Of a DNA stretch of 56,128 nt, positions 8,830 through 18,557 are shown in pieces. Made by a program: the position numbers and the translations under genes. Each line of letters starts with the position of its first letter. Position 1 is the stretch's first letter. The notes beneath the pieces were generated by a model that had not been told where the DNA came from, ran no database searches, and saw only the letters and a program-made list of their open reading frames with translations. This stretch comes from Tissierellia bacterium (GTDB lineage Bacteria > Bacillota > Clostridia > Tissierellales > Tissierellaceae), in contig JAAYFT010000027.1 in NCBI GenBank assembly GCA_012728125.1, positions 1 to 56,128 of the forward strand. Reading direction: 5' to 3'.

Positions 8830-9917
8830 TGAAAGTTAAAAAATATGTTGGTCAAACTGCCCATGAGGCTATGTTAAAACTAAAGACTGAACTAGGCCCA
8901 GATGCCGTTATATTAAATACTAAAACTATTAGAGATAAGGGTTTTTTTGGTTTTTTCAAAAAACCCTTAGTTGAAATTACAGCAGCTTATGAAGAAAAGG
9001 ATCTTATAGCTAAGTTTATAAAACCAAATGGATATGAGAACAAATTAATAGATATTAATCATGAATTAAAGGAATTGAAAAACTTAGTATTGACTTTATC
9101 ACATAACAAAAACATTAGTGAAGACTTTTCTCCTAAATTCAACAATTTTCATAATATTATGGTTAAAAATGGGGTTAACCCCCATATAGCCTCTAGTATC
9201 TTAAAAGAAATTGAAAATGATATAAACTTAGATAATAAGGACAATAAAACTATAAGAAAAATTGTTAAGTATACTTTAACTGAGAAACTTGGCAATCCCA
9301 AAACTATCAATATTGATATAAGACCTAAAAATATTTTCTTTGTTGGTTCAACAGGTGTAGGTAAAACTACAACCTTAGCAAAGATAGCTGCAAACTTCGT
9401 GTTGGAAAATAAATACGATATTGGATTAATAACTTTAGATACATATCGAATAGCTGCAGTAGACCAATTAAAAGTTTATGCAGAAATTTTAAAACTTCCC
9501 TTGGAAGTTGCCTATAATAAAGATGACTTGGTTAAGGCCTTAAATAAGTTTAGCCACAAGGACATTATCCTCATTGATACTGCAGGCAGAAGCCATAATA
9601 ACCAGAAGCAAGTCGAAGAGTTGAAAGAAGTATTAAATGTAGTTGGCAATAAGGAAGTTTTTCTACTTTTAGATGCAACTGTAGATTACAGTGTTCTAAA
9701 TTCAATCATTGATACCTATAGTTTTTTAAATGATTATAAGTTAATTGTTACGAAAGTAGATGAAGCAAAAAAATATGGTAGTTTTTTAAATATAAAACAT
9801 ATTACAGATAAAGAACTATCCTATTATACAATAGGTCAAAATGTCCCAGAAGATATTAAAATAGTTAACAATCAAGAAATAGTTGAAAAACTACTTGAGG
9901 AGAATTCGAATGATTGA
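8829..9917 (+). CDS. flhF: Flagellar placement GTPase FlhF (SRP family)
   Basis: A 362-residue protein. It has an N-terminal B domain (MKVKKYVGQTAHEAMLKLK), a short linker, an SRP-type N domain and a G domain with the P-loop VGSTGVGKTTTLAK, the DTYRIAAVDQLK motif and the DTAGRS motif. FlhF is the SRP-like GTPase that sets the number and position of flagella together with FlhG. The ATG overlaps the flhA stop by one base, and the 3' end overlaps flhG by eight. Confidence 0.95.
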   Translation: MKVKKYVGQTAHEAMLKLKTELGPDAVILNTKTIRDKGFFGFFKKPLVEITAAYEEKDLIAKFIKPNGYENKLIDINHELKELKNLVLTLSHNKNISEDFSPKFNNFHNIMVKNGVNPHIASSILKEIENDINLDNKDNKTIRKIVKYTLTEKLGNPKTINIDIRPKNIFFVGSTGVGKTTTLAKIAANFVLENKYDIGLITLDTYRIAAVDQLKVYAEILKLPLEVAYNKDDLVKALNKFSHKDIILIDTAGRSHNNQKQVEELKEVLNVVGNKEVFLLLDATVDYSVLNSIIDTYSFLNDYKLIVTKVDEAKKYGSFLNIKHITDKELSYYTIGQNVPEDIKIVNNQEIVEKLLEENSND

Positions 9918-10800
9918 TCAAGCTGCAAAGTTAAGAGAGATGATGAGAGCGAAACATAAAGATGAAGTTGAAAAGAATCATAATAAGAAGGCAAGAGTAT
10001 TAGCTATTTCAAGTGGGAAAGGTGGTGTTGGAAAAACTAATTTTGCAATAAACTTCTCTATATCCCTTAGGAGACTTGGTTATGATGTTGTAATCTTAGA
10101 TGCAGATATTGGATTAAGTAACATAGAAATCATATCAGGTGTTAGTCTAAATAGCTCATTGTCGGATATTGTTTTTGCCAATAAGGATATATTTGAAATC
10201 ATGGGAAATGGGCCAGAAGGAGTCAAAATCATTTCAGGTGGTTCTGGATTAAAAGAATTGAAACTATTGGATGGCGATAACTTTAATAAATTAATAGGAG
10301 AAATTGAAAAATTACAAGCAGCTACTGATTTTATAGTAATTGATACTGGTGCAGGTATTTCAAAATCTGTAATAAATTTTGTCATGACAGCAGATGAAGT
10401 GATTATTATTTGTACCCCTGATCCAACTTCTTTGATGGACTCATATACTTTAATTAAATCTTTAGTTTATACTGGCTTTACAGGTAAAATTAACATTGTC
10501 AGCAATTTGGTAAGTAATCGAAACGAAGGAAGAGATATTTTTAATAAACTACACAATACAGTAGAGAATTTTCTAAGAGTTCAAATTGAGTATTTTGGGT
10601 ATATAGAAAGAAACAGGCTTATTAGAAATGCAGTAATAAATCAAGTGCCTTTTATCATTTCCCATCCAAAGGATCCTAACGCAAAGAGAATAAATATAAT
10701 GGCAATGAATTATTTAGATGCCAAATTTTCACCCCTTGAGAAAGGTAGAACTAGCTTTGCAAAAAGGATACTAGATATTTTTGTAAAAAGAGGTGATTAA
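9910..10800 (+). CDS. flhG: Flagellum number regulator FlhG (YlxH), MinD/ParA-type ATPase
   Basis: A 296-residue MinD-like ATPase. The N-terminal DQAAKLREMM segment matches the FlhF-activating DQAxxLR motif of FlhG. The deviant Walker A is SSGKGGVGKTNFAIN, followed by the DADIGLSNIEI motif. The C-terminus ends in a basic amphipathic helix (AKRILDIFVKRG), likely a membrane anchor. The ATG at 9910 with GAGGAG upstream is chosen; an in-frame ATG 27 bases earlier would add residues before the conserved DQA motif. Confidence 0.93.
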   Translation: MIDQAAKLREMMRAKHKDEVEKNHNKKARVLAISSGKGGVGKTNFAINFSISLRRLGYDVVILDADIGLSNIEIISGVSLNSSLSDIVFANKDIFEIMGNGPEGVKIISGGSGLKELKLLDGDNFNKLIGEIEKLQAATDFIVIDTGAGISKSVINFVMTADEVIIICTPDPTSLMDSYTLIKSLVYTGFTGKINIVSNLVSNRNEGRDIFNKLHNTVENFLRVQIEYFGYIERNRLIRNAVINQVPFIISHPKDPNAKRINIMAMNYLDAKFSPLEKGRTSFAKRILDIFVKRGD

Positions 10801-11466
10801 GTGGAGTCTAAATTTGAATTTTTAGAAATCGGTATGAAATTAGATATAGAATTAAATGGCGAAAATGAAAAAGGAAAATTCTATCCTTCTAAAGTATTAG
10901 AGATTATTGAGCCCGATGAATTAATAATTGGTGGACCAATGAAAAAAAGCCAACTAGTATTATTACATAAGGGTGAAGCGATAAAAGTTTATTATAACGT
11001 TGAAAATAGGGGAAAATATTCATTCGATGCAGAAATTATATCTAGAGAATATAAAAGAATTTACATATTAAGAATTAAAAGAACTTCTAACGTTAGAAGA
11101 ATACAATTAAGAAATTATTTTAGGTTACCAGTCACCTTAGATGTAGAAAAAAGATTTACTTTGAAGGGCCAAAACAAGGAAACTATAACTGAATTGTGTG
11201 AGGCAAAAGATTTGTCAGGGGGTGGAATGAAATTATACTGTAAATATGAACATGTGGTGGGAGATGAAATACAGTGGAAATTTAAATTAAATGATAATGT
11301 CTTGGAAGGAAAAGCCACTGTAATCAGAGTTGAAGAAATTGATTCCTTTAATTATAAATATAGCTTAGGCGTTTCATTTACTGAGATTAGTGACAAGGAT
11401 AGGGAAGCAATAATAAAATACATATTTGAACAGCAAATAATTTTGAGAATAAAAGGGTTGATATAG
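10801..11466 (+). CDS. PilZ-domain c-di-GMP receptor, YcgR/MotI-like flagellar brake
   Basis: A 221-residue two-domain protein: an N-terminal YcgR-type β-barrel domain (about residues 8-90) and a PilZ domain (about 98-215). The PilZ domain has both c-di-GMP-binding motifs: an Arg-rich RRIQLRNYFRLPV segment at the interdomain junction and DLSGGGM, which fits D/N-x-S-x-x-G. In B. subtilis the related MotI/YpfA acts as a c-di-GMP-dependent clutch on the stator. Its place between flhG and cheB supports a motility role. The start is a GTG immediately after the flhG stop, with AGAGGTG upstream. Confidence 0.88.
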   Translation: MESKFEFLEIGMKLDIELNGENEKGKFYPSKVLEIIEPDELIIGGPMKKSQLVLLHKGEAIKVYYNVENRGKYSFDAEIISREYKRIYILRIKRTSNVRRIQLRNYFRLPVTLDVEKRFTLKGQNKETITELCEAKDLSGGGMKLYCKYEHVVGDEIQWKFKLNDNVLEGKATVIRVEEIDSFNYKYSLGVSFTEISDKDREAIIKYIFEQQIILRIKGLI

Positions 11467-12513
11467 ATGATCAGGGTTTTAGTAGTAGATGATTCCATCT
11501 TAATTAGGAAGATATTAACAGATATTTTAGAATCAGATCAAGAGATAAAAGTAATAGATACAGCAAAAAATGGTAAAGAAGCCTTAGAAAAAATAGACTC
11601 TTTAAAACCTGACCTAGTGACTTTAGATATAGAAATGCCTATAATGGACGGTCTTACAACTTTAAACCATATTGTATCAAAACACAAGATACCAGTAATT
11701 ATGATCAGCTCACTAACATCAGAAGGTGCTGAACTGACCTTAAAAGCTTTAGATTCAGGAGCAGTAGATTTTTTGCCTAAGCCAACCAATGTTTTCAGCT
11801 TGAAGCAAGAAGATATAAGAAATCAAATAGTAGAAAAAGTTAAAGTAGCTGTAAAAGCAAAATTTGATACTATTGAACCAATTAATAAAGTTAAAAAACA
11901 TAGGACTTCAATTCAAAAAAAGATAGATATTGAAGAGAATTTCAGCAACATAATCACCATAGGTACCTCAACTGGAGGACCTAGGGCTCTACAAGCTTTA
12001 ATACCTCAATTACCTGCTGATATAGATGCTTCAATTGTTATAGTCCAGCATATGCCACCAAAGTTTACTAAATCTTTGGCAGATAGGTTAAATTCCATAT
12101 CAAACATAAAAGTTAAAGAAGCAGAGGAAGGAGATATTCTTTTAAGGGGACATGCCTATATTGCACCTGGAGACTACCATTTAAGGGTAGTTAAAGAAGG
12201 GAATAAACTAGTTGTTAGATTAGATCAAGAACCGAAAGTACTAGGTTTAAGGCCGACAGTAGACAAGATGATGGATTCTGTGGCAAAAATAGAAGGATTT
12301 AATAAAATTGGAGTTATATTAACAGGTATGGGGTCTGACGGAAAAAAGGGCATAAAACGTATTAAAGAATCAGGGGGTTTTACTATTGCTCAAGACGAAA
12401 TGACTTCTGTAGTATTTGGAATGCCTAAAGCTGCCATCAGTACTAACTGTATAGATATAGTCTTACCTATCGAAAAGATAGGAGATAAAATATTAAGTAA
12501 AGCGGGGATGTAA
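11467..12513 (+). CDS. cheB: Chemotaxis protein-glutamate methylesterase/deamidase CheB
   Basis: A 348-residue protein with an N-terminal receiver domain (D8-D9, phospho-acceptor D54 in VTLDIEMPIMDG) and a C-terminal methylesterase. The esterase triad is visible as Ser in IGTSTGGP, His in VQHMPP and Asp in MGSDGKKG. It removes methyl groups from chemoreceptors for adaptation. The partner methyltransferase gene cheR is not in this window. Confidence 0.96.
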   Translation: MIRVLVVDDSILIRKILTDILESDQEIKVIDTAKNGKEALEKIDSLKPDLVTLDIEMPIMDGLTTLNHIVSKHKIPVIMISSLTSEGAELTLKALDSGAVDFLPKPTNVFSLKQEDIRNQIVEKVKVAVKAKFDTIEPINKVKKHRTSIQKKIDIEENFSNIITIGTSTGGPRALQALIPQLPADIDASIVIVQHMPPKFTKSLADRLNSISNIKVKEAEEGDILLRGHAYIAPGDYHLRVVKEGNKLVVRLDQEPKVLGLRPTVDKMMDSVAKIEGFNKIGVILTGMGSDGKKGIKRIKESGGFTIAQDEMTSVVFGMPKAAISTNCIDIVLPIEKIGDKILSKAGM

Positions 12514-12514
12514 T

Positions 12515-14509
12515 ATGGATTTGGATATTAATCAATACATTAATATTTTTGTGGAAGAGTCAAAAGAACATTTACAAAGTTTAAATGATGTATTGCTAGA
12601 ACTAGAGAAAAACCCTTCTAATCTTGAGTATATAAATGAAATCTTTAGAGTAGCCCATACATTAAAGGGCATGTCAGGTACCATGGGTTTTACTAATATG
12701 GCAAACTTAACCCATGATATGGAAAATGTTTTACAGGCCATTAGAAACAACGAAGTAGAAGTTTCTGATGAAATTATTGACCTTCTATTTGAGTGTTTCG
12801 ATGCTTTAGATACTTCTGTAAACCATATTATAGATCATGGTTCAGAAGGTAGTACAAGCAATAAGGATTTAATCCAAAAACTCAATAAACTCCTTAGCAA
12901 AGAAAAAAATAATAAAAATAATTATTCACAAAGGCATACGATGGAGTTAGAGCACCATTTGGTTGAAGTTTTGAATAAGGCAGCACAAGAGGGGTTAAGC
13001 GCTTATAAAATTGATATTTTGTTAAAGGAAACTTGCATGCTAAAAGCAGCTAGGGCATTTATTGTTTTTAATACATTAGAAACCTTTGGAGAGATAGTTT
13101 ATTCAAATCCACCTGTAGAGGATATTGAAGATGAAAAGTTCGATTTAACTTTTTCAATAATGCTAATTACAAGTAGCATAGAAGCTGAACTACTTGATAG
13201 TTTAAATCAAATTTCAGAAATAGAAAAGATTGAAATAACTCTATTAGATGATTCCATTGATATTATAGAAATAAATGATGTTGAGCCTAATACGGATAAA
13301 GACTTTTCAGAGTTTCACAAAGAAGATACTAAAAATGAGAAAGAAACCCATAGCAATGTAGGTAAGATTGGAAAAACGGTGCGGGTAGACATTGATAGGC
13401 TAGATAACCTTATGAATCTAGTAAGTGAATTGATAATTATCAAGACTAGAATGGATGATTTAAGTGGTAAAGCTACAGGGGAAAATATGACTGAAGCAAT
13501 TGAATATTTGGAAAGGATAACTACTAGTTTACATGATGCTGTTATGAAGGTTAGAATGGTTCCAATAGAGAGGGTATTTAATAGGTTCCCAAGACTTGTT
13601 AGAGACCTTTCTAAGGAGTTAGGAAAGGAAATTGACCTTCAAATGAGTGGAGAGGAGACTGAAGTAGATAGGACTGTTATTGACGAAATAGGGGATCCTT
13701 TAATCCATTTAATAAGAAATTCTATTGATCATGGGATTGAATTACCAAAGGATAGGATAAAAATTGGTAAACCTGAAAGAGGAAATTTAATCCTTAAATC
13801 CTATCCAGATGGAAACAATGTTGTAATAGAAGTAGAAGACGATGGTAAAGGAATTGACTATAAAAAGATAGTAAGGAAGGCCTTAGAAAAAGGCTTATTA
13901 ACTGAAAAAGAAGCTGAAAATCTATCCATAGAAGAGAGTATTAATTTATTGTTTTTACCAGGATTCAGTACTGCAGAAAAAGTATCAGATTTATCTGGCA
14001 GAGGAGTTGGCCTTGACGTTGTTAAAAGTAAGATTGAGTCCATCAACGGAAGTGTTGAGGTGGAAAGTGTTGAAGATAAGGGTACTAAATTTATCATAAG
14101 AATTCCATTGACTTTAGCTATTATTCAAGCATTGCTGATTAAATTAAGCGATGAGATCTATGCCATACCTCTAAGTTCTGTTACTGAAATAGTAAATATT
14201 TCTAGTAGCGACATTAGGGATGTTCAAGGTCAAGAAATAGCATTGTACAGGGGTAAAACTATACCAGTACTTAGACTTAAAGCCCTATTAGAAATTCCAG
14301 AAGATGATGTTGATGAAGACCTTGTTGTAGTTGTTGTCAACAAAGGAGAAAAACAGGCAGGATTAATCGTTGATAGTCTAATTGGCCAACAGGAAATTGT
14401 AATTAAGAGTTTAGGCAAGTATCTAGCAGGAATTAAGTATATTTCTGGTGCCACTATTCTTGGCAATGGAAATATTTCTCTTATCCTAGACGTTAATTCT
14501 CTAATATAA
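12515..14509 (+). CDS. cheA: Chemotaxis histidine kinase CheA
   Basis: A 664-residue kinase. The P1 phosphotransfer domain has H48 in RVAHTLKGMSGTMG. A variable P2 region lies at about 140-255. The P3 dimerisation helices start at about 280 (VDIDRLDNLMNLVSEL). The P4 ATPase has an N box (HLIRNSIDHGIE), G1 (VEDDGKGID), F box (GFSTAEK) and G2 (GRGVGLDVV). The P5 CheW-like domain fills the last 130 residues. It passes phosphate to CheY and CheB in this operon. Confidence 0.97.
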   Translation: MDLDINQYINIFVEESKEHLQSLNDVLLELEKNPSNLEYINEIFRVAHTLKGMSGTMGFTNMANLTHDMENVLQAIRNNEVEVSDEIIDLLFECFDALDTSVNHIIDHGSEGSTSNKDLIQKLNKLLSKEKNNKNNYSQRHTMELEHHLVEVLNKAAQEGLSAYKIDILLKETCMLKAARAFIVFNTLETFGEIVYSNPPVEDIEDEKFDLTFSIMLITSSIEAELLDSLNQISEIEKIEITLLDDSIDIIEINDVEPNTDKDFSEFHKEDTKNEKETHSNVGKIGKTVRVDIDRLDNLMNLVSELIIIKTRMDDLSGKATGENMTEAIEYLERITTSLHDAVMKVRMVPIERVFNRFPRLVRDLSKELGKEIDLQMSGEETEVDRTVIDEIGDPLIHLIRNSIDHGIELPKDRIKIGKPERGNLILKSYPDGNNVVIEVEDDGKGIDYKKIVRKALEKGLLTEKEAENLSIEESINLLFLPGFSTAEKVSDLSGRGVGLDVVKSKIESINGSVEVESVEDKGTKFIIRIPLTLAIIQALLIKLSDEIYAIPLSSVTEIVNISSSDIRDVQGQEIALYRGKTIPVLRLKALLEIPEDDVDEDLVVVVVNKGEKQAGLIVDSLIGQQEIVIKSLGKYLAGIKYISGATILGNGNISLILDVNSLI

Positions 14510-14522
14510 AGGAGGCATTTAT

Positions 14523-14951
14523 ATGTCATCTGCAATAGATAATAAGTATGTGATTTTCATGTTAAATAAGGAATATTACGGCATTCCAATAGACAATGTT
14601 ATTTCTATAGAAAAAATGTTAAAAGCTACTAGAATACCTAACGGCCCCAATTATCTTAAGGGGGTAATAAATCTAAGGGGAGAAGTAATACCTTTAATTG
14701 ACTTAAGGCAGAAATTAAATATGAGCATAAAAGAAATTGACAAGAATACAAGAATTATTGTTGTAAATAATGAAGATATTGTAGCTGGACTAATAGTTGA
14801 TTCTTCTTCCGAAGTAATTGAAATAGATGAAGAAAGTATTGATGAAGTGCCTTCTAGTGAAAACATTAATCTTTCATATATAAACGGAATTGGCAAAACA
14901 AAAGATAGACTGATAATTTTACTTGAATTATCAAAGGTTCTAGAAAATTAG
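14523..14951 (+). CDS. cheW: Chemotaxis coupling protein CheW
   Basis: A 142-residue single CheW domain that links chemoreceptors to CheA. Family blocks are YYGIPIDNVISIE, RIPNGPNYLKGVINLRGEVIP (in two parts) and GLIVDSSSEV. An AAAGGAGGC site lies upstream of the ATG. Confidence 0.96.
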   Translation: MSSAIDNKYVIFMLNKEYYGIPIDNVISIEKMLKATRIPNGPNYLKGVINLRGEVIPLIDLRQKLNMSIKEIDKNTRIIVVNNEDIVAGLIVDSSSEVIEIDEESIDEVPSSENINLSYINGIGKTKDRLIILLELSKVLEN

Positions 14952-14962
14952 GAGTGAAATAC

Positions 14963-15574
14963 ATGTTAGATGTTGGCAATTTAAACCATTTTATGATTGA
15001 TATACTTAAAGAATTAGGAAATATTGGTGCAGGTAATGCAGCAACAGCTTTGGCCAGTATGATATCAAAAAAAGTCAATATGGATGTTCCAAATGTTCGA
15101 ATTCTTGAATTTAAGGAAGTGGCTGAAGTCTTAGGTGGAGAGGAAAATTTAATAGTAGGAATATATTTTGAGTTAACTGAAGACGTAGTTGGAAATATGA
15201 TGTTTGCTTTAGACATGGATTCAGCAATTAATCTTACAAATATGTTATTCAATAGAGAAAGGAATGATAGACAATTGGATGAAATGGATATTTCTGCTAT
15301 TTCAGAAGTAGGAAATATCTTAGCCTCTTCCTATGCCAATTCCCTATCATCTCTTACGGGGCTTAAGATTTTTATATCTGTACCTTCGATTTCAATAGAT
15401 ATGGCTGGAGCTATCTTAAGTGTTCCTGCCATACAGTATGGACATGTTGCAGATCATGCTTTAATGATCGAGACAACCTTTGAAGAAAATCAAAATTTAG
15501 TTACAGGAAATATATTTTTCCTTCCTAACTTATCTTCTTTTGATAAAATATTAACTGCATTAGGGGTAAATTAG
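14963..15574 (+). CDS. cheC: CheY-P phosphatase CheC
   Basis: A 203-residue CheC with both active-site repeats, LKELGNIGAGNAATALASM and ISEVGNILASSYANSL, each with the conserved Glu and Asn. The C-terminal ATTFEEN-like region is where CheD normally docks. CheC hydrolyses CheY-P and sequesters CheD, giving feedback from CheY-P to receptor activity. The ATG at 14963 is preferred over a GTG at 14954, which overlaps the GGAGTG ribosome-binding site. Confidence 0.93.
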   Translation: MLDVGNLNHFMIDILKELGNIGAGNAATALASMISKKVNMDVPNVRILEFKEVAEVLGGEENLIVGIYFELTEDVVGNMMFALDMDSAINLTNMLFNRERNDRQLDEMDISAISEVGNILASSYANSLSSLTGLKIFISVPSISIDMAGAILSVPAIQYGHVADHALMIETTFEENQNLVTGNIFFLPNLSSFDKILTALGVN

Positions 15575-15575
15575 T

Positions 15576-16064
15576 ATGGAAAAAAATACTATTAAAGTTG
15601 GAATGGCAGATCTAAATGTGACAAAGGCTCCTCATCTATTAACAACTTTAGGATTAGGGTCTTGTGTGGGCATTACTTTGTATGATGAAGTAAACAAAAT
15701 AGCCGGACTAGCTCATATTATGTTGCCTTCCAGCAAAGAAATAAAGAATAATGAAAACAAAGCTAAATTTGCAGATACAGGTATAGATGAACTAATTAAA
15801 TCTATGGTTAAAATTGGAGCTAATAAAAATTATTTAGTGGCAAAAATAGCAGGTGGAGCTCAAATGTTTAACTTTAATTCAAATAATCAAATGTTAAAGA
15901 TAGGCGAGAGAAATATTATGGCAACAAAAGAAAAATTAAAGGAATTGAATATAAGAATAGTTTCAGAAGACACAGGTGGGAATTTTGGTAGGACAATAGT
16001 ATTAGATTCTGCAGATGGCTCCTTATATGTTAGAACCATTGGCCATGGAGAAAAAATAATATAA
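15576..16064 (+). CDS. cheD: Chemoreceptor glutamine deamidase CheD
   Basis: A 162-residue protein with the papain-like catalytic Cys in LGLGSCVGITLYDE and the catalytic His in GLAHIMLPSS. It deamidates receptor glutamines and is stimulated or held by CheC; the two genes are separated by one base here. The GGAQMF and EDTGGNFGRTI blocks are also typical. Confidence 0.95.
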   Translation: MEKNTIKVGMADLNVTKAPHLLTTLGLGSCVGITLYDEVNKIAGLAHIMLPSSKEIKNNENKAKFADTGIDELIKSMVKIGANKNYLVAKIAGGAQMFNFNSNNQMLKIGERNIMATKEKLKELNIRIVSEDTGGNFGRTIVLDSADGSLYVRTIGHGEKII

Positions 16065-16083
16065 CTTCCATGGAGGGATGAAG

Positions 16084-16833
16084 ATGGAAATTGACAGCTT
16101 ATGGACTAAATATACTAAGACCAAGGATAGTGAAGTTAAAAAGGCATTGATTGAATATTATATAGATTTGGTGAAAATAGTTTCTGGAAGAATGTATAAT
16201 TTTTATGGCAGTAAAATTGAATATGAAGACCTTTTAGGCTATGGAATACTAGGTCTTATAGATAGCATCGATAAATTTGATATTACAAAAAATATTAGAT
16301 TTGAAACATATGCACAAATCAGAATAAAGGGTGCAATAATTGATCAAATTAGAAAACTTGATTGGATACCTAGATCCTTGAGAAAAAAATCTAAAGATGT
16401 TCAAAATATTATTTATCAGCTAGAAAACCAACTTGGAAGAACTCCAACTAATGAAGAAATAGCTAAAGCCATGAATATTTCATTAAAGGAGTTAGAAGCT
16501 TTATTATCAGATATCTCTACATTTAATATCGCATCTTTAGAAGAGGTTATACTGGCAAATGGAGATTTTTCTATAGATTTTCAACAGGATAATTATAGAC
16601 CTGAGGAGATATATGAGAATAAGGAAATTAAGGAGATCCTAACTGAATCCTTTAATATACTAACAGAAAATGAAAGACTGGTCATTTCTTTATATTATTA
16701 TGAAGAATTAACCTATAAAGAAATTGGGCACATAATGGAGCTGTCTGAATCTAGAATTTCTCAAATACATAGTAAAGCCATCTTAAAAATAAAGAACTAC
16801 TTAATAAAAAAAGGCATCGATGAAAATTTTTAG
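16084..16833 (+). CDS. sigD: Flagellar RNA polymerase sigma factor SigD/FliA (σ28)
   Basis: A 249-residue σ70-family factor of the FliA/WhiG group. Region 2 has EYEDLLGYGILGLIDSIDKF and RFETYAQIRIKGAIIDQIR. Region 3 has PRSLRKKSKDV, and region 4 ends with the helix-turn-helix LTYKEIGHIMELSESRISQIH. It directs late flagellar and chemotaxis promoters and is normally held by FlgM. The ATG at 16084, seven bases after TGGAGGGA, is preferred over an ATG at 16078 that almost touches that site. Confidence 0.95.
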   Translation: MEIDSLWTKYTKTKDSEVKKALIEYYIDLVKIVSGRMYNFYGSKIEYEDLLGYGILGLIDSIDKFDITKNIRFETYAQIRIKGAIIDQIRKLDWIPRSLRKKSKDVQNIIYQLENQLGRTPTNEEIAKAMNISLKELEALLSDISTFNIASLEEVILANGDFSIDFQQDNYRPEEIYENKEIKEILTESFNILTENERLVISLYYYEELTYKEIGHIMELSESRISQIHSKAILKIKNYLIKKGIDENF

Positions 16834-16843
16834 GAGGTGAAAC

Positions 16844-18223
16844 ATGTATCATCTAAGCAACAATTTAAGTTTAGATATTAGCAAAGATGGCCTTAAAGGT
16901 TATATCGTAATATCTAAAGATGATGATAGTGAACTAGGAGAATTTAATATTGATGGCATAGTAAAAGAAGTAAAGGAAATCATTAAATATGGTTTAAAAG
17001 AAGAAGTATTGTTAAATTTATTAAAAAACAAAATAGTAAACGAAAAAGTACTTATAGCAGAAGGTAAGGAACCAATACATGGAAAGGATGGGAAAATTAA
17101 GTATTATTTTGATTTTGAGAAACCACTCCTACCAAAAATAAAACCTGATGGCACTGTAGATTACAAGGAGTTAGATTCTATAAATGTAGTGAAAAGTGGC
17201 GATATTATTGCAGAAATAATTCCTCCAGAAGAAGGGGAAGATGGAATAAAGGTTAATGGAGAATCTATTTCTCATAAAAAAGGAAAAATTCCAAGGTTTT
17301 CCCGTGGAAAAAATACTTCGGTTTCTGAGGATGGTAAATTTTTAAAAGCTTCTTCCAATGGGATTGTAGAATTTCGAAATGGAAAGATAAGCGTATCTGA
17401 AATTTTGACTTTAAACAATATAGACAACAGCACTGGAAATATAAATTTTAATGGCAATGTAATAATAAAAGAGGATATATTAAATGGATTTGCTTTAAAG
17501 ACTACTGGTTCAGTTGAAATAAAAGGTGCTGTAGAAGGTGGATTTATTCAATGTGACGGCGACGTATTAGTACGTCAAGGCATACAGGGATACAATAGGC
17601 TGGTAATTGATATTGGTGGAAATTTATCTACGAAATTTATTGAAAATTCTATCATAAGGGTAAGGGGAAATATAACCTCAGAAGCCATTATGCATAGCGA
17701 TGTTTCCTCAAAATCTAACATTCTGGTAATAGGGAGAAAAGGGCTCATTGTAGGTGGTATTTGTAGAGCAAAATACGAAATACGTGCAAAAGTAGTTGGA
17801 TCATCAATGGCTACTAATACAGTTTTAGAAGTAGGGGTAGATCCAGAAATAAAACATAAATTTGAAAAATTGGAACAAAATATTAAAACATGTAAGGATA
17901 ATTTAGAAAAAATTGAGCGATCACTAAAATTGTTGGATATGTTAAAGAGTTCTAATAGGCTAGACCAAAAGAAATTGGAACTCTACAATAGTTTAATAAA
18001 AGCAAGGATTTCACTAAACTCGGAAATAATCACTTTAGAAAGGGAACTAAACCTCATTGAAAGCCAAAAAGATTCTCTTTTAAAAGGACAGATAAAAGTA
18101 TCAGACACAGTGTATCCAGGTGTAAAGATAATCATAGGCAATAGCCAAATGATCGTAAGAGACGAAATGAAAAGGTGTACCTTTTATGAAGAAAATGGTA
18201 GAATAAAAATAGGACCATATTAA
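16844..18223 (+). CDS. DUF342/FapA family polymer-like protein
   Basis: A 459-residue protein of the FapA (flagellar assembly protein A) family. The N-terminal part (to about residue 170) includes ILPPEEGEDGIKVNG-type and HGKDGK segments typical of the family. Residues about 180-330 form a β-helix-like repeat region rich in GNI, GSVEIKGAVEGG and GNIT strands. Residues 340-410 form a coiled coil, then a short β domain ends the protein. The family often lies in or near fla/che loci; its biochemical role is not settled. A perfect TAGGAGGTGA precedes the ATG. Confidence 0.8.
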   Translation: MYHLSNNLSLDISKDGLKGYIVISKDDDSELGEFNIDGIVKEVKEIIKYGLKEEVLLNLLKNKIVNEKVLIAEGKEPIHGKDGKIKYYFDFEKPLLPKIKPDGTVDYKELDSINVVKSGDIIAEIIPPEEGEDGIKVNGESISHKKGKIPRFSRGKNTSVSEDGKFLKASSNGIVEFRNGKISVSEILTLNNIDNSTGNINFNGNVIIKEDILNGFALKTTGSVEIKGAVEGGFIQCDGDVLVRQGIQGYNRLVIDIGGNLSTKFIENSIIRVRGNITSEAIMHSDVSSKSNILVIGRKGLIVGGICRAKYEIRAKVVGSSMATNTVLEVGVDPEIKHKFEKLEQNIKTCKDNLEKIERSLKLLDMLKSSNRLDQKKLELYNSLIKARISLNSEIITLERELNLIESQKDSLLKGQIKVSDTVYPGVKIIIGNSQMIVRDEMKRCTFYEENGRIKIGPY

Positions 18224-18234
18224 GGAGTGGTACT

Positions 18235-18546
18235 ATGTCCATTAAGCCCATTGACTTTAATGTTATACTTCCTAAGACACAAGAGTTGAATAGCCATAGA
18301 ATTGTTGAAAATGTAAAACACAGAAATATAGTAGATAGCAATTATATTCAAAGGGAAAAGATTGTTAATCAAAATCAGAAGAAAGTTCTTGATACTGAAA
18401 AAACTGAACATAGTAAAATAACAAAAGATGAAAAAAGAAAAAATAAATATGAACACCAAGAGAAAAAAAGGAAAAGGTCTAGAGAAAATCCAAGTAGCAA
18501 AAAGAAAACATCCTTTTCAGGTCATAAAATAGATATTCAGATATAA
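18235..18546 (+). CDS. Small Lys/Arg-rich hypothetical protein of the fla operon
   Basis: A 103-residue protein of no recognised domain. The N-terminus (SIKPIDFNVILPKTQEL) resembles, from memory, short proteins found at this place in clostridial flagellar loci; this needs a search. The rest is highly charged, with a basic stretch at about residues 65-95 (KDEKRKNKYEHQEKKRKR). No signal peptide or membrane segment is visible. It has a good AAGGAGTGG site, lies 11 bases after the DUF342 gene, and its stop overlaps the spacer of the next gene, so it is very likely translated. Its role is unknown. Confidence 0.6.
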   Translation: MSIKPIDFNVILPKTQELNSHRIVENVKHRNIVDSNYIQREKIVNQNQKKVLDTEKTEHSKITKDEKRKNKYEHQEKKRKRSRENPSSKKKTSFSGHKIDIQI

Positions 18547-18557
18547 TGAGGTGTTGT

